Shown here: one piece after another, positions 1 to 6,394 of the stretch | Position numbering within the stretch: the first letter of the stretch is position 1 | How the letters are laid out: each line of letters opens with the position of its first letter | Origin: Thermoplasmata archaeon | GTDB lineage: Archaea; Thermoplasmatota; Thermoplasmata; Lutacidiplasmatales; UBA184 | NCBI GenBank assembly: GCA_013044425.1 | Contig: JABEUK010000152.1 | Span: forward strand, 1 to 11,629 | Direction of reading: 5' to 3' | Length of the DNA: 11,629 bases | The notes under the pieces: model-generated | Databases searched by the model: none | What the model was told of the DNA's origin: nothing | Seen by the model: only the letters and a program-made list of their open reading frames with translations | Translations under genes and position numbers: made by a program

Positions 1-12
1 GATTCTAGGGGA

Positions 13-350
13 ATGACGTCGGCTCGAGCGCCTGCTTCGCGGCACGTGGACGAATACCTCGCACCGCTCTCCTCCCAGGTTCCGGGCCGCGCTCCAGCGA
101 TTGAGCCGAGCGAGCCGATCCGCGGCTCCGGACACCGAGAGGGTCCTCAGCTACCGAATCCCGGCGTTCCGCCAGAACGGGATGCGGGTTTCGTTCGCGG
201 CGTTCACGGGCCACGGTAGCTTCTTTGTGGGGAGCGTTCGCGTCCGACACCGGTTCGCGGCCGCGCTGAATCCATTCAAATGCGGGAAAGGCACCCGCCG
301 CTTCGCTCCGGAGAGCCTTGTACGCGGGTCGAGGCACCCGCAACGTGTAG
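13..350 (+). pseudogene. Frameshifted remnant of a DUF1801 (YdhG-like) protein
   Basis: Two overlapping + frames together read like a DUF1801 domain. The frame from ATG 13 gives an N-terminus ending HVDEYLAPL (family style: VDEYLAxLP). One base later, around the pyrimidine run at 67-75, the next frame continues PPRFRAALQRL, then AAPDTERVLSYRIPAF (about 131-178), RVSFAAFTGHGSFF and finally KCGKGTRRF (to 304). This matches the family pattern of a helix, Y-x-x-PAF, FAA-x-x-x-H-x-x-F and KGT-x-x-F. Skipping T70 restores one frame. Downstream the usual PLP...LV ending is not recognisable; the main frame has no stop until 703, inside L3, and the nearest stop in another frame is TAG 348-350. Third positions in 71-304 are mostly G or C, as in a coding sequence. 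DUF1801 proteins are small, poorly characterised proteins of about 110-130 residues. The family call is from remembered motifs. The frameshift could also be an assembly error, and the 3' boundary is uncertain. Confidence 0.6.
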
Positions 351-412
351 GTACGTCGGGCCGAGAACCCGGCCCGAAGGGCCCGGTGATTCCGCCGCAC
401 GCGCTCGTGCGG
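320..412. other. Cluster of three GC-rich inverted repeats
   Basis: Three potential hairpins follow each other between the DUF1801 remnant and the operon promoter. GCGGGT 324-329 pairs with ACCCGC 336-341 (6 bp, 6-nt loop). GGCCC 371-375 pairs with GGGCC 379-383 around GAA and is extended by ACC 367-369 with GGT 385-387 past a C:C mismatch. CCGCACG 395-401 pairs with CGTGCGG 406-412 (7 bp, 4-nt loop). No T-run follows directly, so they do not look like a simple intrinsic terminator. No known RNA (tRNA, SRP RNA, RNase P RNA) was recognised on either strand. In such GC-rich DNA short hairpins also arise by chance. Confidence 0.3.
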
Positions 413-454
413 GCAACGCTCCCGCGCGATGGTTCGGTCCCTTCCAGCAAGAAT

Positions 455-479
455 TCGATTTTCTCTCGTAAGAAATCGA
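455..479. promoter_or_regulatory. 7-bp palindrome upstream of the operon promoter
   Basis: TCGATTT at 455-461 is the exact reverse complement of AAATCGA at 473-479, with an 11-nt spacer. An overlapping shorter pair, TCTCG 464-468 and CGAGA 477-481, lies in the same stretch. The site is in the only AT-rich island of the leader, about 17 bp upstream of the TATA box, a place where archaeal activators or repressors can bind. No regulator can be named from the sequence, and the function is inferred only from position and symmetry. Confidence 0.3.
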
Positions 480-489
480 GATTTCAGAT

Positions 490-526
490 AAGGCGTTATA
501 TAGGGTACCTTTCTCCCCCGTCCCCA
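490..526 (+). promoter_or_regulatory. Archaeal promoter (TATA box) of the ribosomal protein operon
   Basis: A TTATATA element at 496-502 lies in an AT-rich stretch just ahead of the first operon gene. Archaeal transcription normally starts about 22-27 nt downstream of the TATA box centre, which puts the start near 522-526 and leaves a 5' untranslated leader of roughly 30 nt before the L3 ATG at 553. The upstream BRE is not distinct. No other clear promoter was seen further down among the closely packed genes, so this is probably the main promoter for the whole cluster. Confidence 0.6.
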
Positions 527-552
527 CCGGAGGCAGGACCCCCTATCGACCT

Positions 553-1557
553 ATGGCCCGACGTCATAAACCACGCCGAGGGTCTCTTGGCTTTTCACCC
601 CGCAAACGCTCCGCCCGAGCGCTCCCCCGCGTCCGCTCCTGGGCCCTCGCTCCGACCAAGGCCCCGGCGATCGAGGGGTTCGCCGGATTCAAGGTCGGGA
701 TGACCCATGCATTTCTCGTAGACTATCGAAAGCGCTCCACCACCGCCGGCCAGGAACTGTCCGTCCCGGTCACGGTCGTGGAGGTACCCCCCATGCGAGC
801 GATCGGGGCCCGCATTTACGACCGGAACCCCTATGGTAAGCGAGTCGTCGCGGAGGTCTGGGGGGAGAACCCGGTCCAAGAGATCGGCCGGCGGATCTCC
901 CCGCACCCACCGAGCTCGTCCGAGGCCCGCCTCGCGTTCGAGCAGGCTGCGGGGGAGGAGGTACGCCTGATCGTCCACACGCAGCCCCACCTCGTCACAG
1001 GAGTTTCATCGAAGACCCCGGAGATCTTCGAGGTCCGCGTCGCCGGGGACCAGTTCGAAGACCGTCGCGCCTTCGCGCTCACCGCCGTAGGGACCGAGGT
1101 CTCCGTCGACCAGCTGACGGCCGAGGGCCAGTTCCTGGATGTCATCGGAGTGACCAAGGGCTTCGGCTTCCAGGGCCATATTCAGCGCTGGGGAGTCAAG
1201 CTCCAGCCGCGCAAGAATTCCAAGCACCGCCGAATGATCGGAACCCTCGGTCCCCACAATCCCAGCTTCGTCACCTATAGGGTCCCTCAAGCCGGGCAAA
1301 CCGGGTACCACCGCCGTACCCAGCTCAACATGCGGGTCCTCAAAGTCGTCCGGGATCCACGGACGGACCCGATCACTCCCGCCGGGGGTTTCCCGCACTA
1401 CGGCGAGGTCCGCAGCGCGTGCATCGTCCTCCACGGGTCCCTACCAGGCCCCGCGAAGCGCCTCTTGCGCTTCCGGACCCCGATGCGAGCCCGCGTGAGC
1501 ACCGTCGAGAAGGTCGATCTGCGCTACTTCAGCACGAGGTCGAAGCAGGGCGCATGA
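553..1557 (+). CDS. rpl3: Large subunit ribosomal protein L3 (uL3)
   Basis: L3 binds 23S rRNA near the peptidyl-transferase centre and is one of the earliest assembling large-subunit proteins. The 334-residue product has the archaeal/eukaryal length and signatures: the N-terminal MARRHKPRRGSLGFSPRKR block, GFKVGMTH at 46-53, the central loop VTKGFGFQG at 200-208 followed by RWG 212-214, the segment VPQAGQTGYHRRTQLNM at 244-260, and a C-terminal HGSLPGPAKRLLRFR at 294-308. The ATG at 553 is fixed by this conserved N-terminus; no in-frame start lies just upstream. It is the first gene after the promoter. Its only GGAGG (529-533) is 19 nt away, unusually far. It overlaps L4 by 4 bp (ATGA). Confidence 0.98.
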   Translation: MARRHKPRRGSLGFSPRKRSARALPRVRSWALAPTKAPAIEGFAGFKVGMTHAFLVDYRKRSTTAGQELSVPVTVVEVPPMRAIGARIYDRNPYGKRVVAEVWGENPVQEIGRRISPHPPSSSEARLAFEQAAGEEVRLIVHTQPHLVTGVSSKTPEIFEVRVAGDQFEDRRAFALTAVGTEVSVDQLTAEGQFLDVIGVTKGFGFQGHIQRWGVKLQPRKNSKHRRMIGTLGPHNPSFVTYRVPQAGQTGYHRRTQLNMRVLKVVRDPRTDPITPAGGFPHYGEVRSACIVLHGSLPGPAKRLLRFRTPMRARVSTVEKVDLRYFSTRSKQGA

Positions 1558-2393
1558 CGACACCCGAGTTGCCGGTGCGCTCCCCGGCTCCCTCCGCGCC
1601 TCACGTTCCCCAGCACCGGGTTCACCTCCTCACGCTGGACGGCACTCCGAAGGAGAAGGCCACGGTCCATCTGCCTCTCGCGTTCTCGACCCCGGTCCGG
1701 GTCGATCTGATTCGCCGCGCCGTGCTCGCGGCCCGCTCCCACCGGCGCCAGCCGTACGGAACGGGGCTCACCTCGGGCCGACGACACTCCGTGCGCTGGT
1801 CGGGGAAGGGCAAGGGGGTCTCGCGTTCGCCGCGACTTATGGATTCGATGACGGGCGCTCAGGCACCGAACACGGTCGGGGGCGGCCGAGCGCATCCCCC
1901 CCGCGTCGAGCGGATTTGGGCCCAGAAGATCAACGTTAAGGAGCGCAAGCTCGCCTTCGCGTCCGCGCTCGCGGCCACGCGGGTCGTCCCGCTCGCACAA
2001 GCCCGCGGCCACACCGTCCCAAAGGATGCCCACCTCCCGTTCGTCCTGGAGGACCCGGTCGAGGAGGTCATGACCGCGGCCGCCGCACGCGGCGTGTTGG
2101 AGAAGCTCCATCTGTGGGACGACATTGAGCGCGCACGGGATCACTCCCATCTTCGCGCGGGGCGCGGTAAGCTCCGCGGTCGCGTCCGCCGGACCCCCCG
2201 CAGTGTCCTCGTCGTCACGAGCGGCCCGGACCGGGCCCGCGGCTTCCGCAACCTCGCGGGCGTCGAGGTCGTCTCGGTCCACCAGCTCGCGACAGAGGAC
2301 CTCGCTCCGGGCGGCGATCCGGGCCGCATGACGCTCTTCTCTCACGCCGCGCTCGAGGGGCTCCGCTCCCGACTTGGGGAGGTGGCCGCATGA
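1554..2393 (+). CDS. rpl4: Large subunit ribosomal protein L4 (uL4, archaeal L4e type)
   Basis: L4 has a globular rRNA-binding domain and a long loop that helps line the peptide exit tunnel. The 279-residue product shows the family's landmarks: RRQPYGTGLTSGRRHS at 64-79 and GGGRAHPPRVE at 109-119 (tunnel-loop region), RAGRGKLRGR at 201-210, and the C-terminal DLAPGGDPGRMTLFSHAAL at 249-267. The start is the ATG inside the L3 stop (ATGA, 4-bp overlap). Longer in-frame starts inside L3 would add unrelated sequence. There is no good ribosome binding site, so translation probably depends on coupling to L3. The first 20 residues are Pro/Ala/Ser-rich, and the conserved part begins near residue 21. 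Confidence 0.97.
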   Translation: MTTPELPVRSPAPSAPHVPQHRVHLLTLDGTPKEKATVHLPLAFSTPVRVDLIRRAVLAARSHRRQPYGTGLTSGRRHSVRWSGKGKGVSRSPRLMDSMTGAQAPNTVGGGRAHPPRVERIWAQKINVKERKLAFASALAATRVVPLAQARGHTVPKDAHLPFVLEDPVEEVMTAAAARGVLEKLHLWDDIERARDHSHLRAGRGKLRGRVRRTPRSVLVVTSGPDRARGFRNLAGVEVVSVHQLATEDLAPGGDPGRMTLFSHAALEGLRSRLGEVAA

Positions 2394-2653
2394 GCGATCT
2401 ACGCCACCGGATCCTACTGCACGCCTACGTGACCGAAAAGTCGATGGACGAGATGGAGCGCCAGAACAAGCTCGAGTTCAAGGTCGACCAGCGCGCCACG
2501 CGCGCCGAGGTCAAGCGCGCGGTGGAGCAGATCTACCAGTGCAAGGTGGACAAGGTCAACGTCAAGATCGTGAAGGCCGGCAAGATCGCCACCGTCCGAT
2601 TCAAGAAGGAGTACTCGGCGGAGGACATCGGCAGCCGGGCCGGAGTGTTCTGA
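2390..2653 (+). CDS. rpl23: Large subunit ribosomal protein L23 (uL23)
   Basis: L23 sits at the mouth of the polypeptide exit tunnel and forms part of the docking site for the signal recognition particle and other nascent-chain factors. The 87-residue product has the compact archaeal length. It carries VTEKS at 14-18, LEFKVDQRATRAEVKRAVE at 28-46 and a VDKVNV strand at 53-58, all typical of the family. The start overlaps the L4 stop (ATGA), and GGAGGT at 2378-2383 is 6 nt upstream. The stop shares one base with the L2 start (TGATG). Confidence 0.97.
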   Translation: MSDLRHRILLHAYVTEKSMDEMERQNKLEFKVDQRATRAEVKRAVEQIYQCKVDKVNVKIVKAGKIATVRFKKEYSAEDIGSRAGVF

Positions 2654-3387
2654 TGGGGAAGCGCATCATCTCCCGACGCCGGGGCGCCGGCACGCCCACG
2701 TACCGGTCTCCGAGCCACCGCCACCACGGGCCGATCTACCATCCCTCCCCCTCCGTCGTGGGGGAGGGAACGGTCGTAGGGATCGTTCACGCTCCGGGCC
2801 GTAGCGCTCCGGTCGCCGAGATCTCCACGCCGAGCGGGGACATCATCCGCACGATCGCGAGTGCCGGGGTCGCCACGGGAAACACGATCTCTCTCCATCG
2901 CGGTCCGGTGACCCACGGAGCGCTGCTCTCCCTCGGGGAGATCCCCGACGGCACGCTCGTGTGCAACCTCGAGGTCAAACCGTTCGATGGGGGCCGGCTG
3001 GTGCGAGCGGCCGGAACGAGCGCCCTCGTCACGGCGCATGCGGGCAAGCTCGTGACGGTGCAGCTCCCGTCGGGAGCGTTCAAGCAGTTCCTCACCACCT
3101 GCCGCGCCCAGGTCGGAGCCGTGGCCGGAGGCGGCCGACTCGAGCGCCCGATCATCAAGGCCGGTAAGAAGTTCCATGCGACGCGCTCGCTCGCACGCGC
3201 ACCCCTGAAGGTCCGTGGGGTCGCGATGAATCCGGTCAACCACCCGTTCGGTGGTGGCGCCCACCAGCACGTCGGACGGCCGAGCACGGTGTCGAGCGGC
3301 ACATGGCCGGGCGCGAAGGTCGGTCGGTTCAGCCGCTCCCAGCGCAAGAAGCGCCGGGTGCGCGGACGCGATACCGGGACGGTGTGA
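2653..3387 (+). CDS. rpl2: Large subunit ribosomal protein L2 (uL2)
   Basis: L2 is a core 23S rRNA-binding protein required for subunit association and peptidyl-transferase activity. The 244-residue product contains the N-terminal basic region (GKRIISRRRGAGTPTYRSPS), an OB-fold and SH3-like central part, and the diagnostic C-terminal loop RGVAMNPVNHPFGGGAH at 188-204, with the conserved histidine at 197. The residue before that histidine is Asn (196), where Asp or Glu is commoner. The C-terminus is strongly basic (RSQRKKRRVRGR). ATG 2653 is chosen because it matches the family N-terminus, shares one base with the L23 stop (TGATG) and has GGAG at 2642-2645. The frame stays open upstream, but that part lies inside L23. 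Confidence 0.98.
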   Translation: MGKRIISRRRGAGTPTYRSPSHRHHGPIYHPSPSVVGEGTVVGIVHAPGRSAPVAEISTPSGDIIRTIASAGVATGNTISLHRGPVTHGALLSLGEIPDGTLVCNLEVKPFDGGRLVRAAGTSALVTAHAGKLVTVQLPSGAFKQFLTTCRAQVGAVAGGGRLERPIIKAGKKFHATRSLARAPLKVRGVAMNPVNHPFGGGAHQHVGRPSTVSSGTWPGAKVGRFSRSQRKKRRVRGRDTGTV

Positions 3388-3393
3388 TGCATC

Positions 3394-3819
3394 ATGGCAC
3401 GATCGAAGAAGATCAAGAAGGTGGAGACGCGCCGCAAGCGCGAATTCACCTACCGTGGATACACCCTGCCGCGCCTGAAGGAGATGAACCTCGAGGAGCT
3501 CGCGAAGGTCCTCCCGGCCCGGGCGCGCCGATCGATCCGCCGCGGGTTCAACGTGGAGACGACGCGCTTCTTCGGTCGGATGCGCGAAACGCCTCCCGAC
3601 AAGGTGCTCAAGACCCATTGCCGGGACGCCCTCGTGCTCCCCGAGCACATCGGCAGACGGGTCGCGATCTACAACGGCAAAGAGTTCAAGGAAGTCGAAC
3701 TTCGCCCGGAGATGATCGGGCACTACTTCGGTGAGTTCTCGCTCACTCGCCGATTCGAGAAGCACTCCGGACCCGGGGTCGGCGCGACTCGGTCGTCGAA
3801 GTTCATGCCGCTGAAGTGA
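3394..3819 (+). CDS. rps19: Small subunit ribosomal protein S19 (uS19, archaeal S15-like form)
   Basis: S19 binds 16S rRNA in the head of the small subunit, next to S13 and close to the A-site tRNA. The product has 141 residues, the longer archaeal/eukaryal form. Recognisable blocks are FTYRGYTLPRLKEM at 18-31, THCRDALVLPEHIGRRVAIY at 74-93, PEMIGHYFGEFSLTR at 105-119 and the C-terminal HSGPGVGATRSSKFMPLK at 124-141. The N-terminus is rich in lysine and arginine. The gene starts 6 nt after the L2 stop. An ATG at 3387 is out of frame. The upstream ribosome binding site is weak, so re-initiation after L2 is likely. Confidence 0.97.
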   Translation: MARSKKIKKVETRRKREFTYRGYTLPRLKEMNLEELAKVLPARARRSIRRGFNVETTRFFGRMRETPPDKVLKTHCRDALVLPEHIGRRVAIYNGKEFKEVELRPEMIGHYFGEFSLTRRFEKHSGPGVGATRSSKFMPLK

Positions 3820-3835
3820 AGGAGGAAACGGGACG

Positions 3836-4291
3836 ATGCGAGGATACAGCTATCGCGACGAGGCCGGCACGAGCGTCGCTCGTGCCCGCGGCGTCGAACT
3901 CCCGATCTCTCCAAAGAAGACCTACGAGGTCCTCAACGCGATTCGCGGGCTCACGCTCGAGCGCGCGCGCGCCGTCCTCGAAGACGCCGTCGAGCTCCGC
4001 CGCGCGATCCCGTTCCGGCGCTACAATCAGGAGACGTCCCACAAGCGCGGCGTGGGACCAGGTCGGTTCCCGAAGAAGGTCGCGAGGAACGTGCTGCAGA
4101 TCCTGCGGAACGCGGAGTCGAACGCGGAGTACGAGAGCCTCGACACCGATCGACTCTATGTCAAGGTCGCCGCCTCGAGCCGGGGTCGAATCCTGAAGGC
4201 GTCGATGCCTCGTGCCCACGGTCGCGCGACGCCGTGGAACGAGCAGACCACCCACATCGAGATCGTCCTGGCCGAGCGGAAGGAGGCCTAG
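3836..4291 (+). CDS. rpl22: Large subunit ribosomal protein L22 (uL22)
   Basis: L22 contacts all domains of 23S rRNA, and its long beta-hairpin lines the exit tunnel beside L4. The 151-residue product has the archaeal/eukaryal (L17-like) length and features: ISPKKTYEVLNAIRGLTLERA at 24-44 in the first helices, FRRYNQETSHKRGVGPGRFP at 60-79, the helix KKVARNVLQILRNAESNAEY at 80-99, and a tunnel hairpin region around KASMPRAHGRATP at 121-133. It lies 16 nt after S19, the longest gap in the operon, and has a strong GGAGG at 3821-3825, so it may be translated independently rather than by coupling. Confidence 0.97.
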   Translation: MRGYSYRDEAGTSVARARGVELPISPKKTYEVLNAIRGLTLERARAVLEDAVELRRAIPFRRYNQETSHKRGVGPGRFPKKVARNVLQILRNAESNAEYESLDTDRLYVKVAASSRGRILKASMPRAHGRATPWNEQTTHIEIVLAERKEA

Positions 4292-4292
4292 G

Positions 4293-5003
4293 GTGAGCGC
4301 CGAACGCAAGGTCATCGAGGAAGCGACACGGCGGGTCCTGCTCAAGGACTATCTCGTCGGCGAGAGCGCACGGGCCGGGTTCGGCGGGCTCGATATCCAG
4401 CGCACCCCGATGGGCACGCGGGTCACGCTGATCTGCGAACGCCCCGGGATTCTGATCGGGCGGCGCGGCGAGCTCATCAAGCGACTGACGGAAGACATCC
4501 AGGCTCGGTTCAAGCTGGACAATCCTCAGATCGAAGTTCAGGAGGAACGCAACCCGTCCCTCAACGCCCAGCTCATGGCCGAGAAGCTCGCCTCGACCCT
4601 CGAACGCGGCTGGCACTTCCGTCGCGCGGGGCACTCGACCGTTCGCCGCATTATGGAATCCGGCGCGCGCGGCTGCCAGGTCATTCTCTCGGGAAAACTG
4701 ACCGGCGAGCGGCACCGGACCGAGCGGTTCAAGGCGGGGACGATCAAGTACTGCGGGGAAGCCGTGCACCTGTGGATGGGCAAGGGATTCTACCAGGCCC
4801 GCCTCAAGCCCGGAGTCATCGGCGTCAACGTCTGGATCATGCGCTCGAACGCGAAGCTCCCCGACGAGATCAAGGTCAAGGGCGTGGAGACTCGGCCGGC
4901 TCCCGCGCCGATCGAACTTCCACCCCTCGACGGCACCGATCTACCGCCTGGTCCCGGCCCCGCGGTCGCGGAGGCCCTGGCCGGGCCGGAGGCTCCCACG
5001 TGA
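4293..5003 (+). CDS. rps3: Small subunit ribosomal protein S3 (uS3)
   Basis: S3 lies at the mRNA entry of the small-subunit head. The 236-residue product has an N-terminal type II KH domain (about 15-90) with the GRRG loop at 56-59 inside PGILIGRRGELI, followed by the S3 C-terminal domain, with RRIMESGARGCQVILSGKL at 118-136 and EAVHLWMGKGFYQARLKPG at 156-174. I chose GTG 4293 because GGAGG at 4282-4286 is 6 nt upstream and the gene begins 1 nt after the L22 stop. The in-frame ATG at 4212 lies deep inside L22. Residues about 200-236 form a Pro/Ala-rich, probably disordered tail beyond the folded core. Confidence 0.96.
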   Translation: MSAERKVIEEATRRVLLKDYLVGESARAGFGGLDIQRTPMGTRVTLICERPGILIGRRGELIKRLTEDIQARFKLDNPQIEVQEERNPSLNAQLMAEKLASTLERGWHFRRAGHSTVRRIMESGARGCQVILSGKLTGERHRTERFKAGTIKYCGEAVHLWMGKGFYQARLKPGVIGVNVWIMRSNAKLPDEIKVKGVETRPAPAPIELPPLDGTDLPPGPGPAVAEALAGPEAPT

Positions 5004-5233
5004 CGCTGCTGAGGATGAAGGACCTGCGGGCGCTCACCGACGATGAGCTGCGCCGCCGCATCTCCGAGGCGGAAGGCGACCTCTTGCGCGAGCGCGGCAT
5101 CGCGGCCATGGGAGGCGCGCCTCCGAGCCCCGGCAAGATGCGCGCCCTGCGCACCAACGTCGCCCGGGCCCTGACCGTGCTGCAGGAGCGCCACCTCGCT
5201 CCCACTTCTGCCGAACCGAACGCGAGCGCCTAG
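5000..5233 (+). CDS. rpl29: Large subunit ribosomal protein L29 (uL29)
   Basis: L29 is a small helical protein next to L23 at the exit tunnel mouth. The 77-residue product fits the family: an N-terminal helix with MKDLRALTDDELRRRISEAE (residues 6-25) and a second helix TNVARALTVLQERH near 52-65. The start chosen is GTG 5000, which overlaps the S3 stop as GTGA and has GGAGG at 4988-4992, 7 nt away. ATG 5015 is an alternative that would shorten the protein by five residues and lies closer to the conserved MKDLR block. The short C-terminal tail is Ser/Ala/Pro-rich. Confidence 0.93.
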   Translation: MTLLRMKDLRALTDDELRRRISEAEGDLLRERGIAAMGGAPPSPGKMRALRTNVARALTVLQERHLAPTSAEPNASA

Positions 5234-5239
5234 AGTGGA

Positions 5240-5563
5240 ATGACGATGGTCGGCAAGGGAGAGCTCACGGGTGCCGACCGCGCCGCGCTCGCCGGCGAGA
5301 TCCTCGGAGCCGCCATCTCGGTCGACCGCGCCCCGGGGATCCGGACGCTGCCCCTGCGCGGTACCATCGTCGATGAGTCCATGAACATCCTCACCGTTCG
5401 GCGGGCCGACCATGGTCGAGTCGTGCGGGTGCCCAAGTCCGGGATGCTCGGGACGATTCTCCTCGGCGAACGCGAGTTACCGTTAATAGGCGACAATCTT
5501 CGCGTTCGACCCCAGGACCGCACCAAGCGCATCCTCGCCGGCGGTTCCCGGAGGATCCGATGA
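5240..5563 (+). CDS. rnp1: RNase P protein component 1 (Rpp29/Pop4 family)
   Basis: This is a protein subunit of archaeal RNase P, which removes the 5' leader from tRNA precursors; in known archaea Rpp29 pairs with Rpp21. The product of about 107 residues has the Sm-like barrel pattern of the family: [16 protein letters not shown] at 40-55, [10 protein letters not shown] at 62-71, and the closing [15 protein letters not shown] at 84-98. Its place between L29 and S17 is a conserved archaeal arrangement. Two in-frame starts exist: ATG 5240 and ATG 5246. The weak GAGTGG at 5233-5238 is better spaced for 5246, which would give 105 residues. It overlaps S17 by 4 bp. Confidence 0.9.
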   Translation: MTMVGKGELTGADRAALAGEILGAAISVDRAPGIRTLPLRGTIVDESMNILTVRRADHGRVVRVPKSGMLGTILLGERELPLIGDNLRVRPQDRTKRILAGGSRRIR

Positions 5564-5985
5564 GCCCCGCTCCAGCATCTCGCACCCGACGTGCCCGGGA
5601 CATCGGTCTCGACGTTCGCGCGCCGAAGCAGAACTGCGACGACCAGCACTGCCCCTTCCACGGTCGACTGTCCATCCGAGGCCAGGTGCTCGAGGGGACG
5701 GTCGTCTCCACCGCGATGCAGCGCACCGCCGTCGTCGAGCGCACGTTGCTCACGCGAGTGCCGAAGTACGAACGGTACGAGAAGCGCCGCCGCCGCTACC
5801 TCGCTCACTCGCCGCCCTGCCTCGGGGTCGTGGTCGGACACAAGGTCCGCATCGCCGAGACTCGGCCGCTGTCGAAGCTCGTCAGTTTCTGCATTGTCGA
5901 GGACCTGGGCGAGGCCGCCCAGCACGTGCAAGGCGAGGAAGCCGTTGCCCCCGAGCCCAGTCCCCCGGTCAAGGAGGAAGCATGA
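5560..5985 (+). CDS. rps17: Small subunit ribosomal protein S17 (uS17, archaeal form)
   Basis: S17 is an OB-fold protein that binds 16S rRNA early in small-subunit assembly. The 141-residue product carries the archaeal/eukaryal insertion [17 protein letters not shown] at 25-41, with cysteines 26 and 31 and histidine 34. The OB strands follow: [20 protein letters not shown] at 42-61, [20 protein letters not shown] at 67-86 and [20 protein letters not shown] at 90-109. GGAGG at 5550-5554 supports ATG 5560, which overlaps the Rnp1 stop as ATGA. Both ends are extended: about 12 residues rich in Pro, Ala and Arg at the N-terminus and an acidic, Pro-rich tail of about 25 residues at the C-terminus. 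Confidence 0.96.
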   Translation: MSPAPASRTRRARDIGLDVRAPKQNCDDQHCPFHGRLSIRGQVLEGTVVSTAMQRTAVVERTLLTRVPKYERYEKRRRRYLAHSPPCLGVVVGHKVRIAETRPLSKLVSFCIVEDLGEAAQHVQGEEAVAPEPSPPVKEEA

Positions 5986-6380
5986 AGGGCGTCGCCGGTC
6001 GTCGAGGACGCGGCCTCCCGAAGGGCGCCCGTCTGGACTGTGCCGATAACACCGGCGCGAAGATCGTAGAGATCATCGCCGTGCACAACTGGCATGGCAC
6101 GCACCGCCGCTACCCGCGGGCGGGGATCGCCGACCTCGTGATCGTCTCGGTCAAGAAGGGAACACCGGAGATGCGACGGCAGGTTCTGCACGCCGTCATC
6201 GTGCGCTCGCGCTCGCCGATCCGGCGGGCCGATGGGACCCGACTGCAATTCGAGGACAACGCCGCCGTCATCACGACCGAGACCGGCGAGCTGAAGGGTT
6301 CTCAGATCAAGGGACCGGTGGCAAAGGAGGCCGCCGAGCGGTGGTCGCGCGTGGCCGCGGCCTCGTCGATCATCGTATAG
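5982..6380 (+). CDS. rpl14: Large subunit ribosomal protein L14 (uL14)
   Basis: L14 lies at the subunit interface near the factor-binding region, where it contributes to an inter-subunit bridge. The 132-residue product is a clear match to the archaeal/eukaryal form (L23-like): [12 protein letters not shown] at 16-27, [20 protein letters not shown] at 52-71, [14 protein letters not shown] at 84-97 and the ending [11 protein letters not shown] at 111-121. It overlaps the S17 stop as ATGA and has GGAGG at 5973-5977, 4 nt from the ATG. No extension or missing block is seen. Confidence 0.98.
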   Translation: MKGVAGRRGRGLPKGARLDCADNTGAKIVEIIAVHNWHGTHRRYPRAGIADLVIVSVKKGTPEMRRQVLHAVIVRSRSPIRRADGTRLQFEDNAAVITTETGELKGSQIKGPVAKEAAERWSRVAAASSIIV

Positions 6381-6394
6381 GAGGAGAGTAGTTC

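Noticed and set aside
5..450. Minus-strand open frames in the leader region
   Set aside because: They are arginine-rich without a recognised family and are opposite the DUF1801-like reading, which fits a known pattern much better.
1..552. Possible tRNA, SRP RNA or RNase P RNA in the gene-free leader
   Set aside because: No T-arm, no acceptor pairing and none of the conserved sequence blocks of these RNAs were found on either strand.
101..703. One + strand open frame of 200 codons running from the upstream region into L3
   Set aside because: Only its first part resembles DUF1801. The rest crosses hairpins, the promoter and L3 in the wrong frame, so it is not a single gene.
2533..3765. A 410-codon open frame on the minus strand across L2 and S19, and similar long minus-strand frames elsewhere
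   Set aside because: They lie antisense to certain ribosomal genes, show no recognisable domain, and are expected in GC-rich DNA where stop codons are rare.
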